Assembly (NCBI RefSeq): GCF_000633595.2
Contig: NZ_JIBU02000020.1
Span: 44,423 to 108,422, forward strand
Length of the DNA stretch: 64,000 bases
DNA from: Clostridium drakei
Lineage (GTDB): Bacteria > Bacillota > Clostridia > Clostridiales > Clostridiaceae
Reading direction: 5' to 3'
In this document: piece after piece, positions 36,478-45,173 of the stretch
Layout of the letters: each line of letters begins with the position of its first letter
Numbering within the stretch: position 1 is the stretch's first letter
The notes under the pieces: generated by a model
Database searches by the model: none
Seen by the model: only the letters and a program-made list of their open reading frames with translations
What the model was told of the DNA's origin: nothing
Program-made: the position numbers and the translations under genes

Positions 36478-37983
36478 TTAATTAGCATTTTCTTTTCCAT
36501 CAGTTTCCTTAATACTTTCTTTCTTGCTTTCATTAGAATTACTTGTAGCCTTATTTAGAAAATCCATAATGTTAACACCAGTCAATGCTTCTACAGTTTC
36601 AGGAAGCTGTGACATAATATCACTTACATAGCCTGTAACCTTTGCAGCACCTGTAACTTTTCCTTCACTTGATCCATTATCAACAATGACAATCTTTTCA
36701 GTTTTAGATAGTGGATCTGATACAGCTTTTGCAATTTCAGGCAATTTTTCTACAATCATTTGAGCCATTGCAGCATCATTATATTGTTTATATGCTTCTG
36801 CCTTTTTCATCATAGCTTCTGCTTCTGCTTTACCTTTTTCTCTAATAATATCAACTTCTGCCATACCTTGAAGTCTTAATGCTTCAGATTTTGCTTTACC
36901 TTCTAATTCAATTGATCTTGCCCTTGCTTCTGCATCAGCAATTTCCTTATATTTAACTGCATCTGCTGATTGAACACTCATATATTTATCTGCTTCTGCT
37001 TGCTTTTTAACGGTAGCTTCAAGTTCTCTTTCCTTTCTTATTGCTTCTTTTTCTGCAAGTTCAATTTCTCTTTGCTTCCTTGTAATTTCTACTTGAAGTG
37101 AAGCATCTGCCAATTCTTTTTCTTTCTCTTTTTTAGTAATTTCTACCTGAACCTCTGTTTCAGTTACTTCTCTCTTAGCCTTATTAGCTTCAATTTCATA
37201 AGCCAAATCAGATATAGCCTTAGCTCTTTCTTGTTCTTTCCTATAATCTTGCACTTTTAATTCTTTGTCTTTTGTAGATTCAGCAATTTGCGTTTCTGAT
37301 AAAAGTTTTGCAGCTTCACCTAATCTAACTGCTTCTGCTGTTTTTATTTTTGTTTCCTTTGCTGCTTCTGCTTCTGCGATTTGTGCATCTCTTTTTACAG
37401 CTGCTATTCTTGGTTTACCAAGTGCTTCTAAATAACCATTTTTATCTGAAATATCCTTGATAGTTAAAACCTTTAATTCTAAGCCCATTTGTGCAAGATC
37501 TATTGCTGCAACTTCTTGAACATGAGATGCAAACTTTTCTCTATCCCTGTATATTTCTTCGATAGTCATTTTTGATACAATTTCTCTAAGTTTACCTTCC
37601 ATAACATTCTTTGTGGTATGTTCGATAACATCAAGAGTATGTTGAAGCCCATTTGATGTGTTAAATTGCTCTGCTGCAGATAAAATTGAATCTGTATCTG
37701 ACTTTACTTTTACAACTGCAACTCCATCTGCAGCAATTCCTACTCCCTGTCCAGTTAATGCCCCTTCTATACGAACATCAATCTGCATATTTTCTAAAGA
37801 AATCTTATCTGTTCTTTCTAAAAGTGGAACTACAAATCCACCACCACCAGTGATGACCCTTTTCTTAAGACCTGTTATAACAATAGCCTTATCTTGAGGT
37901 ACCCTCTTCCACATAGAAAAAATGCTTAAAATGAGAAGTAATATGACTCCTACAATAATTGCAGGAATAAAAATAGTTGACAT
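36478..37983 (-). CDS. Flotillin-like SPFH/band 7 protein
   Basis: A 501-residue protein: one N-terminal membrane anchor (about 3-22), an SPFH domain (about 25-200) and a long Ala/Glu/Lys-rich coiled coil with repeated EAEA-type segments (about 210-420). Flotillins organise membrane microdomains and form oligomers. The downstream-acting partner NfeD is encoded just upstream. The frame opens at 38004, but AAAAGGAGTG lies inside it, ahead of ATG at 37983, which is chosen. Confidence 0.92.
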   Translation of the reverse strand: MSTIFIPAIIVGVILLLILSIFSMWKRVPQDKAIVITGLKKRVITGGGGFVVPLLERTDKISLENMQIDVRIEGALTGQGVGIAADGVAVVKVKSDTDSILSAAEQFNTSNGLQHTLDVIEHTTKNVMEGKLREIVSKMTIEEIYRDREKFASHVQEVAAIDLAQMGLELKVLTIKDISDKNGYLEALGKPRIAAVKRDAQIAEAEAAKETKIKTAEAVRLGEAAKLLSETQIAESTKDKELKVQDYRKEQERAKAISDLAYEIEANKAKREVTETEVQVEITKKEKEKELADASLQVEITRKQREIELAEKEAIRKERELEATVKKQAEADKYMSVQSADAVKYKEIADAEARARSIELEGKAKSEALRLQGMAEVDIIREKGKAEAEAMMKKAEAYKQYNDAAMAQMIVEKLPEIAKAVSDPLSKTEKIVIVDNGSSEGKVTGAAKVTGYVSDIMSQLPETVEALTGVNIMDFLNKATSNSNESKKESIKETDGKENAN

Positions 37984-38010
37984 ATCGCTGCCACTCCTTT
38001 TCAATAAATT

Positions 38011-38559
38011 TTAATTTTCTAAAGGTTCTACATAAAATACATTACCTTTAATTGAATATATCATTACATGTTGTCCTTGCGCTACTGATTTTTTATTAAC
38101 ATGCTGTGCTGGAGCATTATACTTACTTCCATTAACCGTATAGGATATAGTTCCAAAGCCATTCTCAAGTATTGGTGATATTACCCTTGCTTTCATTCCT
38201 ATAAGCTTATTTTGCGAAACTGCACTTGTATTTTGGGCTTTATATAGTGGTATTAATAAAAATCTATATAGCAAAAAAGAAACTACAATTCCTAAAATAG
38301 CTGCTGATATAAATATAATCACTGCATTTAATTTATACCTACTCCCTAAAATTCCAATACCACCAAATACAGTAATAAATGAAACTATAGTTATAGGTTT
38401 TAAAGGAAAAAGTGAAAATCCATTTAATCCACCATGACCATCAGCGTGTATATCAAAATGACTATCTAAATGAATTGCTCCTAGCAAATCTCCAATTACA
38501 AATGTTATTAAAGTATATATTACCCCTACCCAAAATAAGATTGTATAAGCTTTTTCCAT
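38011..38559 (-). CDS. NfeD-like membrane protein
   Basis: A 182-residue protein with an N-terminal membrane helix, two or three more hydrophobic segments (about 50-105) and a C-terminal OB-fold domain (IGMKARVISPILENGFGTIS ... VMIYSIKGNVFYVEPL). This is the YuaF/NfeD1b type that pairs with flotillins. Its stop is about 28 bases from the flotillin start, as in the yuaF-floT arrangement of Bacillus. Confidence 0.85.
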   Translation of the reverse strand: MEKAYTILFWVGVIYTLITFVIGDLLGAIHLDSHFDIHADGHGGLNGFSLFPLKPITIVSFITVFGGIGILGSRYKLNAVIIFISAAILGIVVSFLLYRFLLIPLYKAQNTSAVSQNKLIGMKARVISPILENGFGTISYTVNGSKYNAPAQHVNKKSVAQGQHVMIYSIKGNVFYVEPLEN

Positions 38560-38681
38560 ATCATATAATCCCCCCTAACTTAATAAAATAACTTAATGTA
38601 TCCCCATTCATCACCTCCAATAAAACTTTAATTTCAAGCTAAATAAATTAAAGCTTACCTAAATCGCATCGATATATGATT

Positions 38682-38726
38682 TAATATTATATTAAGAGAT
38701 ATTTAATATCACTTAATATAATATTA
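38682..38726. repeat. Perfect AT-rich inverted repeat upstream of the NfeD-flotillin operon
   Basis: Arms of 15 bases (38682-38696 and 38712-38726) match perfectly around a 15-base centre that is itself palindromic. It lies about 125 bases upstream of the NfeD start in the 305-base gap 38560-38864. It could be an operator or a cruciform-prone spacer. Confidence 0.5.
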
Positions 38727-38799
38727 TTATACTATTATTATACACAAAATGCAATTCCCATTTTAACTATAATTTGTCATAGCAATCTTAAAAATAATA

Positions 38800-38824
38800 A
38801 CCTATATGCATAAACATTATAGGT
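38800..38824 (-). terminator. Terminator after the DUF1016 gene
   Basis: The stem ACCTATAATG/CATATAGGT on the minus strand is followed by TATTATTTTT, about 40 bases beyond the stop codon of the DUF1016 gene. Confidence 0.65.
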
Positions 38825-38864
38825 CATCACTTTTACTCTTCCTTATTGTCACATAATATATTAA

Positions 38865-40034
38865 TTAACCCTTCAATTTTTCTTTAACTCCAAGTCCTAT
38901 TTTCTTTACTGTAGGCAATACTGACTTAAATTCCTTTGGAATATCCTGTGTCAAGCTGTATTCTTTATCTTCTTCAGAATTTACATCATCCTTAAAAGCA
39001 TACTGCACAATTAGCCTTTCTTCATCTTTACATATTAAAATACCTATAGAAGGTTTATCCTCATTTTTCTTTAACTTATCATCTATCAAAGAAAGATAGA
39101 AACTAAGTTTACCTAAATATTCTGGTCTGAAATTACCTATTTTCAATTCAACATTCACATAACATCGTATATCTAAATTATAAAATAGTAATCCTACATA
39201 ATAATCTTCTTTTTCTACTTCTATATGAAAATTACTTCCTACAAAAGAAAAACCTGCATGAATCTCTAGAAAATATTCAACAACATGCTTTTCAAACTGC
39301 TTTTGCAAATCTTTTTCTGTTGCTTCTTCTAAGAAAGTTAAAAAATCAAGCATATATTTATCTTTTATTAATTCAATTGATATATCCTGCTTTAATATCA
39401 TTTCATCAATATGATCGTCTTTCTCTTCCCAAAGTTCTTTTAATTCAGATTCTGTTTTCTCAACAGTATTTACGAAAGGTTTATCTTCAATAACATCATT
39501 GATATCTACCTTACTATGTTGCTTTTCATTAAAATATGTTTCATCAATATCTTTATCACTATTGTCTTCTTCATAATTTTCTTCTTCACTATTTTCAAAC
39601 TCTATTTCTTTAATAAGTGTAGTTTTTTCCCAAGAATTTTCTATAATTTTATTTATGTAATATACCCTTTTATCGTAATCATCAATTTCATCCATTAAAA
39701 TTATGTTATGAGACCAACTGATTTTTGAAGCAACTTCTTTAACAAATTCCTCATCTTCATAAGCTTCAGCAAACTTTCGCATACATCTTAAATTTCTCTC
39801 TGAAAAGCCCTGCATATTTGGAAATGCTATTTTTAAATCCTTTGATAACTCGTCAATAATTAAATCTTCTAGTATTCCTTCACCTTGTTTATTCAAAATT
39901 AAATTTCCAATATTCCAATAAAGCAAAAGTAATTCTTTATTTACTGACATTACAGCCTTTTGCTGAGAATCAATTATTTTATCTTTTAATTTATTTAAAA
40001 AAATAACATAACCTTTATCATATTCCTTTAACAT
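38865..40034 (-). CDS. DUF1016 / YhcG-type PD-(D/E)XK nuclease-like protein, probably inactive
   Basis: The protein has 389 residues. The N-terminal DUF1016 helical domain includes LLLLYWNIGNLI and FPNMQGFSERNLRCMRKFAE. It is followed by a highly acidic linker (about 143-212) and a C-terminal PD-(D/E)XK-like domain. The E-x-K pair is intact (VELKIG, Glu296 and Lys298). The expected aspartate in the strand before it, usually F-Y-x-D-L-L-F-Y, is Gly281 here (YYVGLLFYN). Length is close to the E. coli family member. The function is unknown; related proteins are linked to restriction or phage defence. GAGGTGA precedes ATG. Confidence 0.85.
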   Translation of the reverse strand: MLKEYDKGYVIFLNKLKDKIIDSQQKAVMSVNKELLLLYWNIGNLILNKQGEGILEDLIIDELSKDLKIAFPNMQGFSERNLRCMRKFAEAYEDEEFVKEVASKISWSHNIILMDEIDDYDKRVYYINKIIENSWEKTTLIKEIEFENSEEENYEEDNSDKDIDETYFNEKQHSKVDINDVIEDKPFVNTVEKTESELKELWEEKDDHIDEMILKQDISIELIKDKYMLDFLTFLEEATEKDLQKQFEKHVVEYFLEIHAGFSFVGSNFHIEVEKEDYYVGLLFYNLDIRCYVNVELKIGNFRPEYLGKLSFYLSLIDDKLKKNEDKPSIGILICKDEERLIVQYAFKDDVNSEEDKEYSLTQDIPKEFKSVLPTVKKIGLGVKEKLKG

Positions 40035-40250
40035 TTAAAGTCACCTCATAATTTCTTAATAACTTAAGTTGATTATATCTCAATATACCAAAAAAGTATA
40101 TGTTTTACCAATTTCGTTTCCTTAAGTTGTATTCTTGAATCCATTTACAAATTCAATCTACTTTTTCATTGAAAGAAACAAAATTTTACATATTGATAGT
40201 CCTTGAATAAAATTAACACTATAATAGATTTAAATGTGTTAAAAAAAGAT

Positions 40251-40279
40251 GAAACTTTTTCCTACTTTAAAACATCTAA
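40251..40279 (+). promoter_or_regulatory. Possible autoregulated ECF sigma promoter
   Basis: GAAACTTTTT and, after about 16-17 bases, CATCTAAC resemble the GAAAC -35 and CGTC-like -10 of ECF sigma promoters. It lies about 50 bases ahead of the chosen sigma-factor start and inside a longer open frame, which supports the later start. Confidence 0.4.
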
Positions 40280-40325
40280 CATATGTAAAAAGAAAAGTGC
40301 TGCAGCATTTGAAAGAAGGTATACA

Positions 40326-40850
40326 ATGAACATAGAAACACTTGTGCTTAAAAGCAAAAGCGGAGATATTTCTGCATTTATGGAGCTTTTAAAACAAAAA
40401 CAAGAATTATTTTATAAAATTTCTTTTACCTATACTAAAAATCCATATGATGCAGAAGATTGCATATCTGAAGCTGCTATAATAGGTTTCGAAAAAATTA
40501 AACAGCTAAAAAATCCAAATAAATTTTACAGCTGGTTTACTTCAATACTTATAAACATATGTAGAAAGGCATTTAGAGAAAATAGAGTTATCTCATCAGA
40601 AAAAGAAATAGATAAAGTTAGAGATATGTTCTCTTATGATTCTATTGAAGATAAAATTGTAATTGAAGGCTTACTTAATACATTAAAAAATGATGAAAGA
40701 GAAATATTGGTTTTAAGATATCTTAAAGATTACTCCATACAAGATGTAGCAGAAATTATGGATATTCCTATTAATACAGTTAAAACAAAAATATATAGAG
40801 CTCTTAATTTTCTAAAATCAAAGAGTGGGAGGGCAAAAAATGAGTATTAA
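40326..40850 (+). CDS. ECF-type RNA polymerase sigma factor
   Basis: A 174-residue sigma-70 family protein with region 2 (SFTYTKNPYDAEDCISEAAI) and region 4 (VLRYLKDYSIQDVAEIMDIP ... VKTKIYRALNFLK). It probably responds to envelope stress through the downstream membrane protein, whose start overlaps its end. The frame opens at 40203; GAAAGAAGG precedes ATG at 40326, which is chosen. Confidence 0.9.
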   Translation: MNIETLVLKSKSGDISAFMELLKQKQELFYKISFTYTKNPYDAEDCISEAAIIGFEKIKQLKNPNKFYSWFTSILINICRKAFRENRVISSEKEIDKVRDMFSYDSIEDKIVIEGLLNTLKNDEREILVLRYLKDYSIQDVAEIMDIPINTVKTKIYRALNFLKSKSGRAKNEY

Positions 40851-42246
40851 CAATATTCCTGAAAAATTAATGGAAAATGTTGAAACTAAACTTAGAAAAC
40901 ATGTTGAATATAAAAAGAAGAAGCTGCACTTTTATGCATCGGCTGCTATTTTAATCCTAGCAATTATGCTTCCAATATCAGTTTTTGCATATAGCAAATA
41001 CTACAACAATATCCCCTTTAAACAAGAAATAGATTTAGCTAGACAAAATAATAATGTTTCTAAAATAAATAAATCATTTAAATATAAAAATGTAGAGTTT
41101 ACTATAAAGGATATAATGGCAGATGAAACAGGTATAGAAGTTATCTATAACGTATCTAATCCTAAATATTATATAGATGGATTAAGCTTTAAAGATGCAA
41201 ATAATAAAAATTTCTATATTTTTGGATACTCTCTACCAGATTCAAGTGACAACTCAGACAAAAAAGAAAAAGCTTTTTTCCTTTTTATTGATAGTAAAGA
41301 GGCACTAAAATATGTACAAAAAAATCCTATAACTATAAATATAGACAAAATTTCATACAAAAATACTGAATATAATAATAAAATACTAGCTAAAATAAGC
41401 TCATTTATTAATCCCAAAAACGATAGTTTTAAAGTAAACTGGAATTTAAAAACACAAATAACTATGCAAAATGTTAAAAATATCCCTATAAATAAAGAAT
41501 ATAGTCTCAATATAGGTACATTAAAACTTAAAAGTTTAAAGGAAGGAATTCTTAAAACTATTCTAGAATATGATTTTACTCCATTAGAGGGAAATATACC
41601 TGAAATGCGGCCATTATTCTCAGTTAGGCTAGATAATAACTATACAGATAACATTAATGAAGAAGAAAGACCAGATTACAGATCATCAGGATATGTACAT
41701 GGTGAAGAATTTAAATCTATATATTACAAAAATGTAAAAGAAATAGGCATACGATTAGTAGGTGCATCTGTTAATTATTGGTACAACAAAGAATATGAAA
41801 TTTCTAAAGACAAACTTCCAATGCAATTTGATTTTAATGGAGAAAAGTTTAAAATTACATCCATGACACAAAAAGATAATTCTACGGAGTACAACGTTGA
41901 ATATAATAAGACAAATAGAATTTATGAACGTATTGGAATTATTCCAGTTAGGTTTAGTAATACTGATAATTATGGCTCCGAGTCACATTACAAAAATGAA
42001 AAAGTACAATTTAAAGATCAAGCATCTAGAAATACTATTTATAACGCTTTAATAAAAAAATCTCCTAATTTAAATTCTATTTATAATAATGCAGGTTATT
42101 CTGGTATGGGAGTAAATAATGCTGTTGTAAGTGAAAATTTTACTTTTAAAGGCCGCAGTGTTCCTAATAAATTTAAAATTGAAAGTGCATCAAGAAGTTT
42201 TCTTTATGATACTGATGAAATAATAATTAAAAATAACTCCAATTAA
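40840..42246 (+). CDS. DUF4179-type membrane protein, putative anti-sigma factor
   Basis: A 468-residue protein with a short cytoplasmic N-terminus, one membrane helix (LHFYASAAILILAIMLPISV, about 27-46) and a large extracytoplasmic region of two beta-rich domains (DUF4179 type). Gene overlap with the ECF sigma factor suggests that it holds the sigma factor inactive and senses an outside signal. The frame opens with GTG at 40825, but GGGAGGG lies ahead of ATG at 40840. Confidence 0.82.
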   Translation: MSINNIPEKLMENVETKLRKHVEYKKKKLHFYASAAILILAIMLPISVFAYSKYYNNIPFKQEIDLARQNNNVSKINKSFKYKNVEFTIKDIMADETGIEVIYNVSNPKYYIDGLSFKDANNKNFYIFGYSLPDSSDNSDKKEKAFFLFIDSKEALKYVQKNPITINIDKISYKNTEYNNKILAKISSFINPKNDSFKVNWNLKTQITMQNVKNIPINKEYSLNIGTLKLKSLKEGILKTILEYDFTPLEGNIPEMRPLFSVRLDNNYTDNINEEERPDYRSSGYVHGEEFKSIYYKNVKEIGIRLVGASVNYWYNKEYEISKDKLPMQFDFNGEKFKITSMTQKDNSTEYNVEYNKTNRIYERIGIIPVRFSNTDNYGSESHYKNEKVQFKDQASRNTIYNALIKKSPNLNSIYNNAGYSGMGVNNAVVSENFTFKGRSVPNKFKIESASRSFLYDTDEIIIKNNSN

Positions 42247-42308
42247 TATTAAGCACTAACCTTACTCCAATATAATTTTTTTACTATTACATTATATAAG
42301 TAACTGGA

Positions 42309-42471
42309 CTTTCGCAGTTTAAAAACTATGCGACGCAACTTTTTAGGTGGAGTCCGCATTGAATATATGGTGTATAAAAGCCAACCGTTCATCAAGGAGC
42401 TCTAATGTCTAAAATTCTCTCAAAAGCTTTTATACACCATATATTCAAAGCTCCCTCCACCTAAAAAGTTG
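42309..42471 (+). repeat. Hairpin repeat element at the end of the DUF4179 gene
   Basis: Two arms of about 46 bases (42336-42381 and 42426-42471) pair with few mismatches around a 44-base centre. The left flank CTTTCGCAGTTTAAAAACTA recurs in diverged form at 63934. The left arm recurs at 36414-36447. The element lies about 60 bases after a stop codon and may act in 3' end formation, or it is a MITE-like insertion. Confidence 0.75.
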
Positions 42472-42699
42472 TGTAGTAAATGCAACACTTCTAATTATGA
42501 TGAATTGCTTATAATTCATTATGATATAGTTCTTCATAAAAAAAGCGTAGCTTTCGTAATACTTTTTACTTATTTATATAGTTACACTCTATTTGCTTTT
42601 GATACCAATTTATGGCGTAGCCTATTATAAATGTTGATATGGCCTTGACATTTACACCTGTAGAAAAATAGTTCATCTATTGACTACTAATTGTATAAA

Positions 42700-43050
42700 G
42701 AAATAGTCTAAGAAATCAATCTCTTTCGATATATTTCTATAAAATAAGAAATAACTTGTTTTTTAATTAAATATATTAGTATAATAGTAGGCTTCACCTT
42801 AATTTTTAAGCATTATAAGTTAGATTATAAATATAATTTAGATTACTAAAATTATATATTTCAATGTAATTAGGTGCGTACACCTGAACTTACTAGTTTT
42901 AATTTTAACTTTTATGCAGTGATATATGATAAGGGTGTCATCACATTAGCTAAATTGTTTTAGTATTATTCTTAGCTTAAAATTTTTGAGAGCTTTAGAA
43001 TAATTAAAACATTTAGCCGTGATGGCACCGTTACATCGCATTATGCTCAT
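42700..43050. repeat. Dispersed repeat with internal hairpin, copy 1
   Basis: About 350 bases resembling 60045-60475, including TTAATTTTTAAGCATTATAA, GCTAAATTGTTTTAGTATTA and TTAGAATAATTAAAACATTT. The hairpin arms here are about 40 bases (42935-42978 and 42991-43028). It fills most of the 869-base gap 42247-43115 between two sigma/anti-sigma modules. No open frame is seen. Confidence 0.7.
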
Positions 43051-43115
43051 ATTAAGTCAAATTTGTATGTGTGAAAGTTGAGTTAAATAAAAACTTGTTA
43101 TTTTTACTGCACAAA

Positions 43116-44096
43116 TTATTTAACAGACTCTGCAATTTTTATTAATTCATCTTTTCCAAATGCTCCATTACCCAATACTTCATAAAGTACATTATCATAT
43201 TGCCAGTCAATACATCTATCATCACTTATTGCAGCATCTTTTCCATTAACTTTTACTTTTTCAAGTTTGCCATCTGTTGAACTTACAAATTTAGTATCAT
43301 TATTTGAAACTCTTTGAGACATAAAAATCTCTTTGCCTGTTTTTTTATTAGTAAAAAATATAAAAATGTATTGATTACTAACTTTTCCATCCTTATTTTT
43401 TATAAACTCTGCTCTATCAAATTTATAATCTTTTGGCAAGTAAGAAGGAAGTTTAACTTTGAAACAAGTATATTGATTTAATGTGCTAGAATCTTTAACT
43501 ATTAGAAATTTCTCTTTCATGCTTTTTTCAGTTTCTATTGTAACATTATTAGGATCTTTTGATGAACTAACAAAGCCAGTAATTTTTTCTCCATTAGCTG
43601 TATAAAATTTAGTACCATCAGTAAATCTCGTTATAGGTTTGCCATTTTTGTCAAAAACCTTTCCTTTCAATTTATCCGGTATAGGACGATAAACATTTTT
43701 ATCCGTTTTAGGAGATTCCTTTTCTTGCATGATCTTGCTGCCATTATCACCAATAAACACTGTACTTATTACTTTTTCTAATACTCCTTTTGCAAAAGAT
43801 GTTTGACTTAAAGCTCCACATATTATTAAACAGCATGCAGCTGCAGCAGCAATACGCTTAATTTTATTTGAACTTTTCACAGCATTATTTTCTTTATTCT
43901 CATTTATATTTTTCAAAGTTCTACTAAAAACAGCTTCCTTATTACTATTTTTACTAAAATCCTTATTTGCTAGGGCTTTTCCAAGATTTAAAATTTTATT
44001 GTACTCGCCATTTTGAGGTTTATCTACATTTTCTATACCATTAAAATAAGCATCCATATCTGTTGAAAATTTATCTTCTATACCTTTTTTATTCAT
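43116..44096 (-). CDS. DUF4367-type membrane protein, putative anti-sigma factor
   Basis: The protein has 326 residues. A charged cytoplasmic N-terminus (about 1-85) is followed by one membrane helix (IKRIAAAAACCLIICGALSQ, about 84-103) and an extracytoplasmic DUF4367-like domain (YTCFKVKLPSYLPKDYKFDR ... IFMSQRVSN). Its start lies 2 bases after the ECF sigma stop, so it should be the cognate regulator. Confidence 0.82.
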   Translation of the reverse strand: MNKKGIEDKFSTDMDAYFNGIENVDKPQNGEYNKILNLGKALANKDFSKNSNKEAVFSRTLKNINENKENNAVKSSNKIKRIAAAAACCLIICGALSQTSFAKGVLEKVISTVFIGDNGSKIMQEKESPKTDKNVYRPIPDKLKGKVFDKNGKPITRFTDGTKFYTANGEKITGFVSSSKDPNNVTIETEKSMKEKFLIVKDSSTLNQYTCFKVKLPSYLPKDYKFDRAEFIKNKDGKVSNQYIFIFFTNKKTGKEIFMSQRVSNNDTKFVSSTDGKLEKVKVNGKDAAISDDRCIDWQYDNVLYEVLGNGAFGKDELIKIAESVK

Positions 44097-44098
44097 AG

Positions 44099-44656
44099 CT
44101 ATACCTCTCTTTCCATTTCTGCTTTAAGCTTTTTCATTACCCTATAAAGTATTACTCCCACATTACTTTCTGTAAGCTCTAAAATTTCTGCAATTTCCTT
44201 ATTCTTTAAATTCCCTCCAAATTTAAACGCCACAATATTTCTCTCTTTGCTGTTTAAAACTTTTAAGGCTTTTAAAAGTTTGTCATTAGCTTCAGCTGTT
44301 AATACTATCTCTTCTGGATTATTTTCTTTTGATATTAATTCTTTAATTTTATCTATAGAAAATATTTTATGTTTCTTTAAACTTCTAAAATAGTCATTTA
44401 TAACATTCCTTGCTATAGCAAACAACCACACTTCAAAGGTCGCCTTATCTTTAGAATAAGTACCTATTTTTAACATCACCTTTTCAAAAACCTGACTTGT
44501 CAGATCTTCTGCTTCCTCATTGGAATTAACTCTGTAATATATATAGTTGTATATCCTTTTGTAGTAGGTTTCAAAAATATAGGTTAAATCTAATTCTTTA
44601 CTTTGATTCTTATCTGAAGAATTAGATAAAGCAAACTGCTCCATATTTTTAAACAC
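44099..44656 (-). CDS. ECF-type RNA polymerase sigma factor
   Basis: A 185-residue sigma factor with region 2 (YIYYRVNSNEEAEDLTSQVF, WLFAIARNVINDYFR) and region 4 (NLKNKEIAEILELTESNVGV ... YRVMKKLKAEME). It heads a two-gene operon with the anti-sigma-like protein. AAGGAGGTG precedes the start. Its sequence is clearly different from that of the other ECF factor in the window. Confidence 0.9.
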   Translation of the reverse strand: MFKNMEQFALSNSSDKNQSKELDLTYIFETYYKRIYNYIYYRVNSNEEAEDLTSQVFEKVMLKIGTYSKDKATFEVWLFAIARNVINDYFRSLKKHKIFSIDKIKELISKENNPEEIVLTAEANDKLLKALKVLNSKERNIVAFKFGGNLKNKEIAEILELTESNVGVILYRVMKKLKAEMEREV

Positions 44657-44823
44657 CTCCTTTTCCTATTTTTTACTTAGCTAAGTAATCACATATGTTA
44701 ATACGTATAATTCTTAATTTCATTACAACTTTTTTAAATCTTTAAATAAACATATATAAAATCAATTATAAACCTTATTGTTTATATTTTTAACTTACTC
44801 AACTTTTTCAGAGGACAATTGAC

Positions 44824-45093
44824 AGAGGACAGTGAAGGATGATTTTTCTCCACTTTGCTGCGAAAAATCTTTAATTAAACTTTTGACGGCTCGTTTCGCT
44901 AAAGCGAAACAGTGCTGACTAATATAAGTTTAAAGCTCATTTTGTGTTAGCAAAACAAGCTTTAAAAATCAATGAATCTTACTTAGTGGGAATTGTTTAT
45001 CCCACTAAGTTTTAGGTAAATTATCTAGGGGCGTAGCCATCAGATAAATTAGTTTTCTGACGTAAGGAAGAAAACTTACCTTCATTGTCCTCT
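44824..45093. repeat. MITE-like structured repeat with terminal inverted repeats
   Basis: Ends AGAGGACAGTGAAGG and CCTTCATTGTCCTCT form 15-bp terminal inverted repeats with one mismatch. Inside are several hairpins: GTTTCGCT/AGCGAAAC at 44893-44910 and CTTAGTGGG/CCCACTAAG at 44982-45009. There is no open frame. It occupies most of the 517-base gap 44657-45173. It looks like a non-autonomous mobile or structured RNA-type repeat. Confidence 0.6.
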
Positions 45094-45102
45094 AAAAATA
45101 TA

Positions 45103-45137
45103 GGACTCAACATTAAAACAATTTTAATGTTGAGTCC
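45103..45137 (-). terminator. Terminator after kdgK
   Basis: Perfect inverted repeat GGACTCAACATTAAAA/TTTTAATGTTGAGTCC, about 40 bases beyond the kdgK stop. The minus strand continues with TATATTTTT. It ends the galacturonate operon. Confidence 0.85.
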
Positions 45138-45173
45138 TTATATGAACTACAAATCTATATTATTAAATTTCAT

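Noticed and set aside
40203..40325. Longer N-terminus for the plus-strand ECF sigma factor
   Set aside because: It contains the likely promoter, and the good ribosome binding site precedes ATG at 40326; the extra residues do not resemble sigma region 1 or 2.
42336..42471. CRISPR-like repeat
   Set aside because: It is a single long inverted repeat, not a series of short direct repeats with unique spacers.
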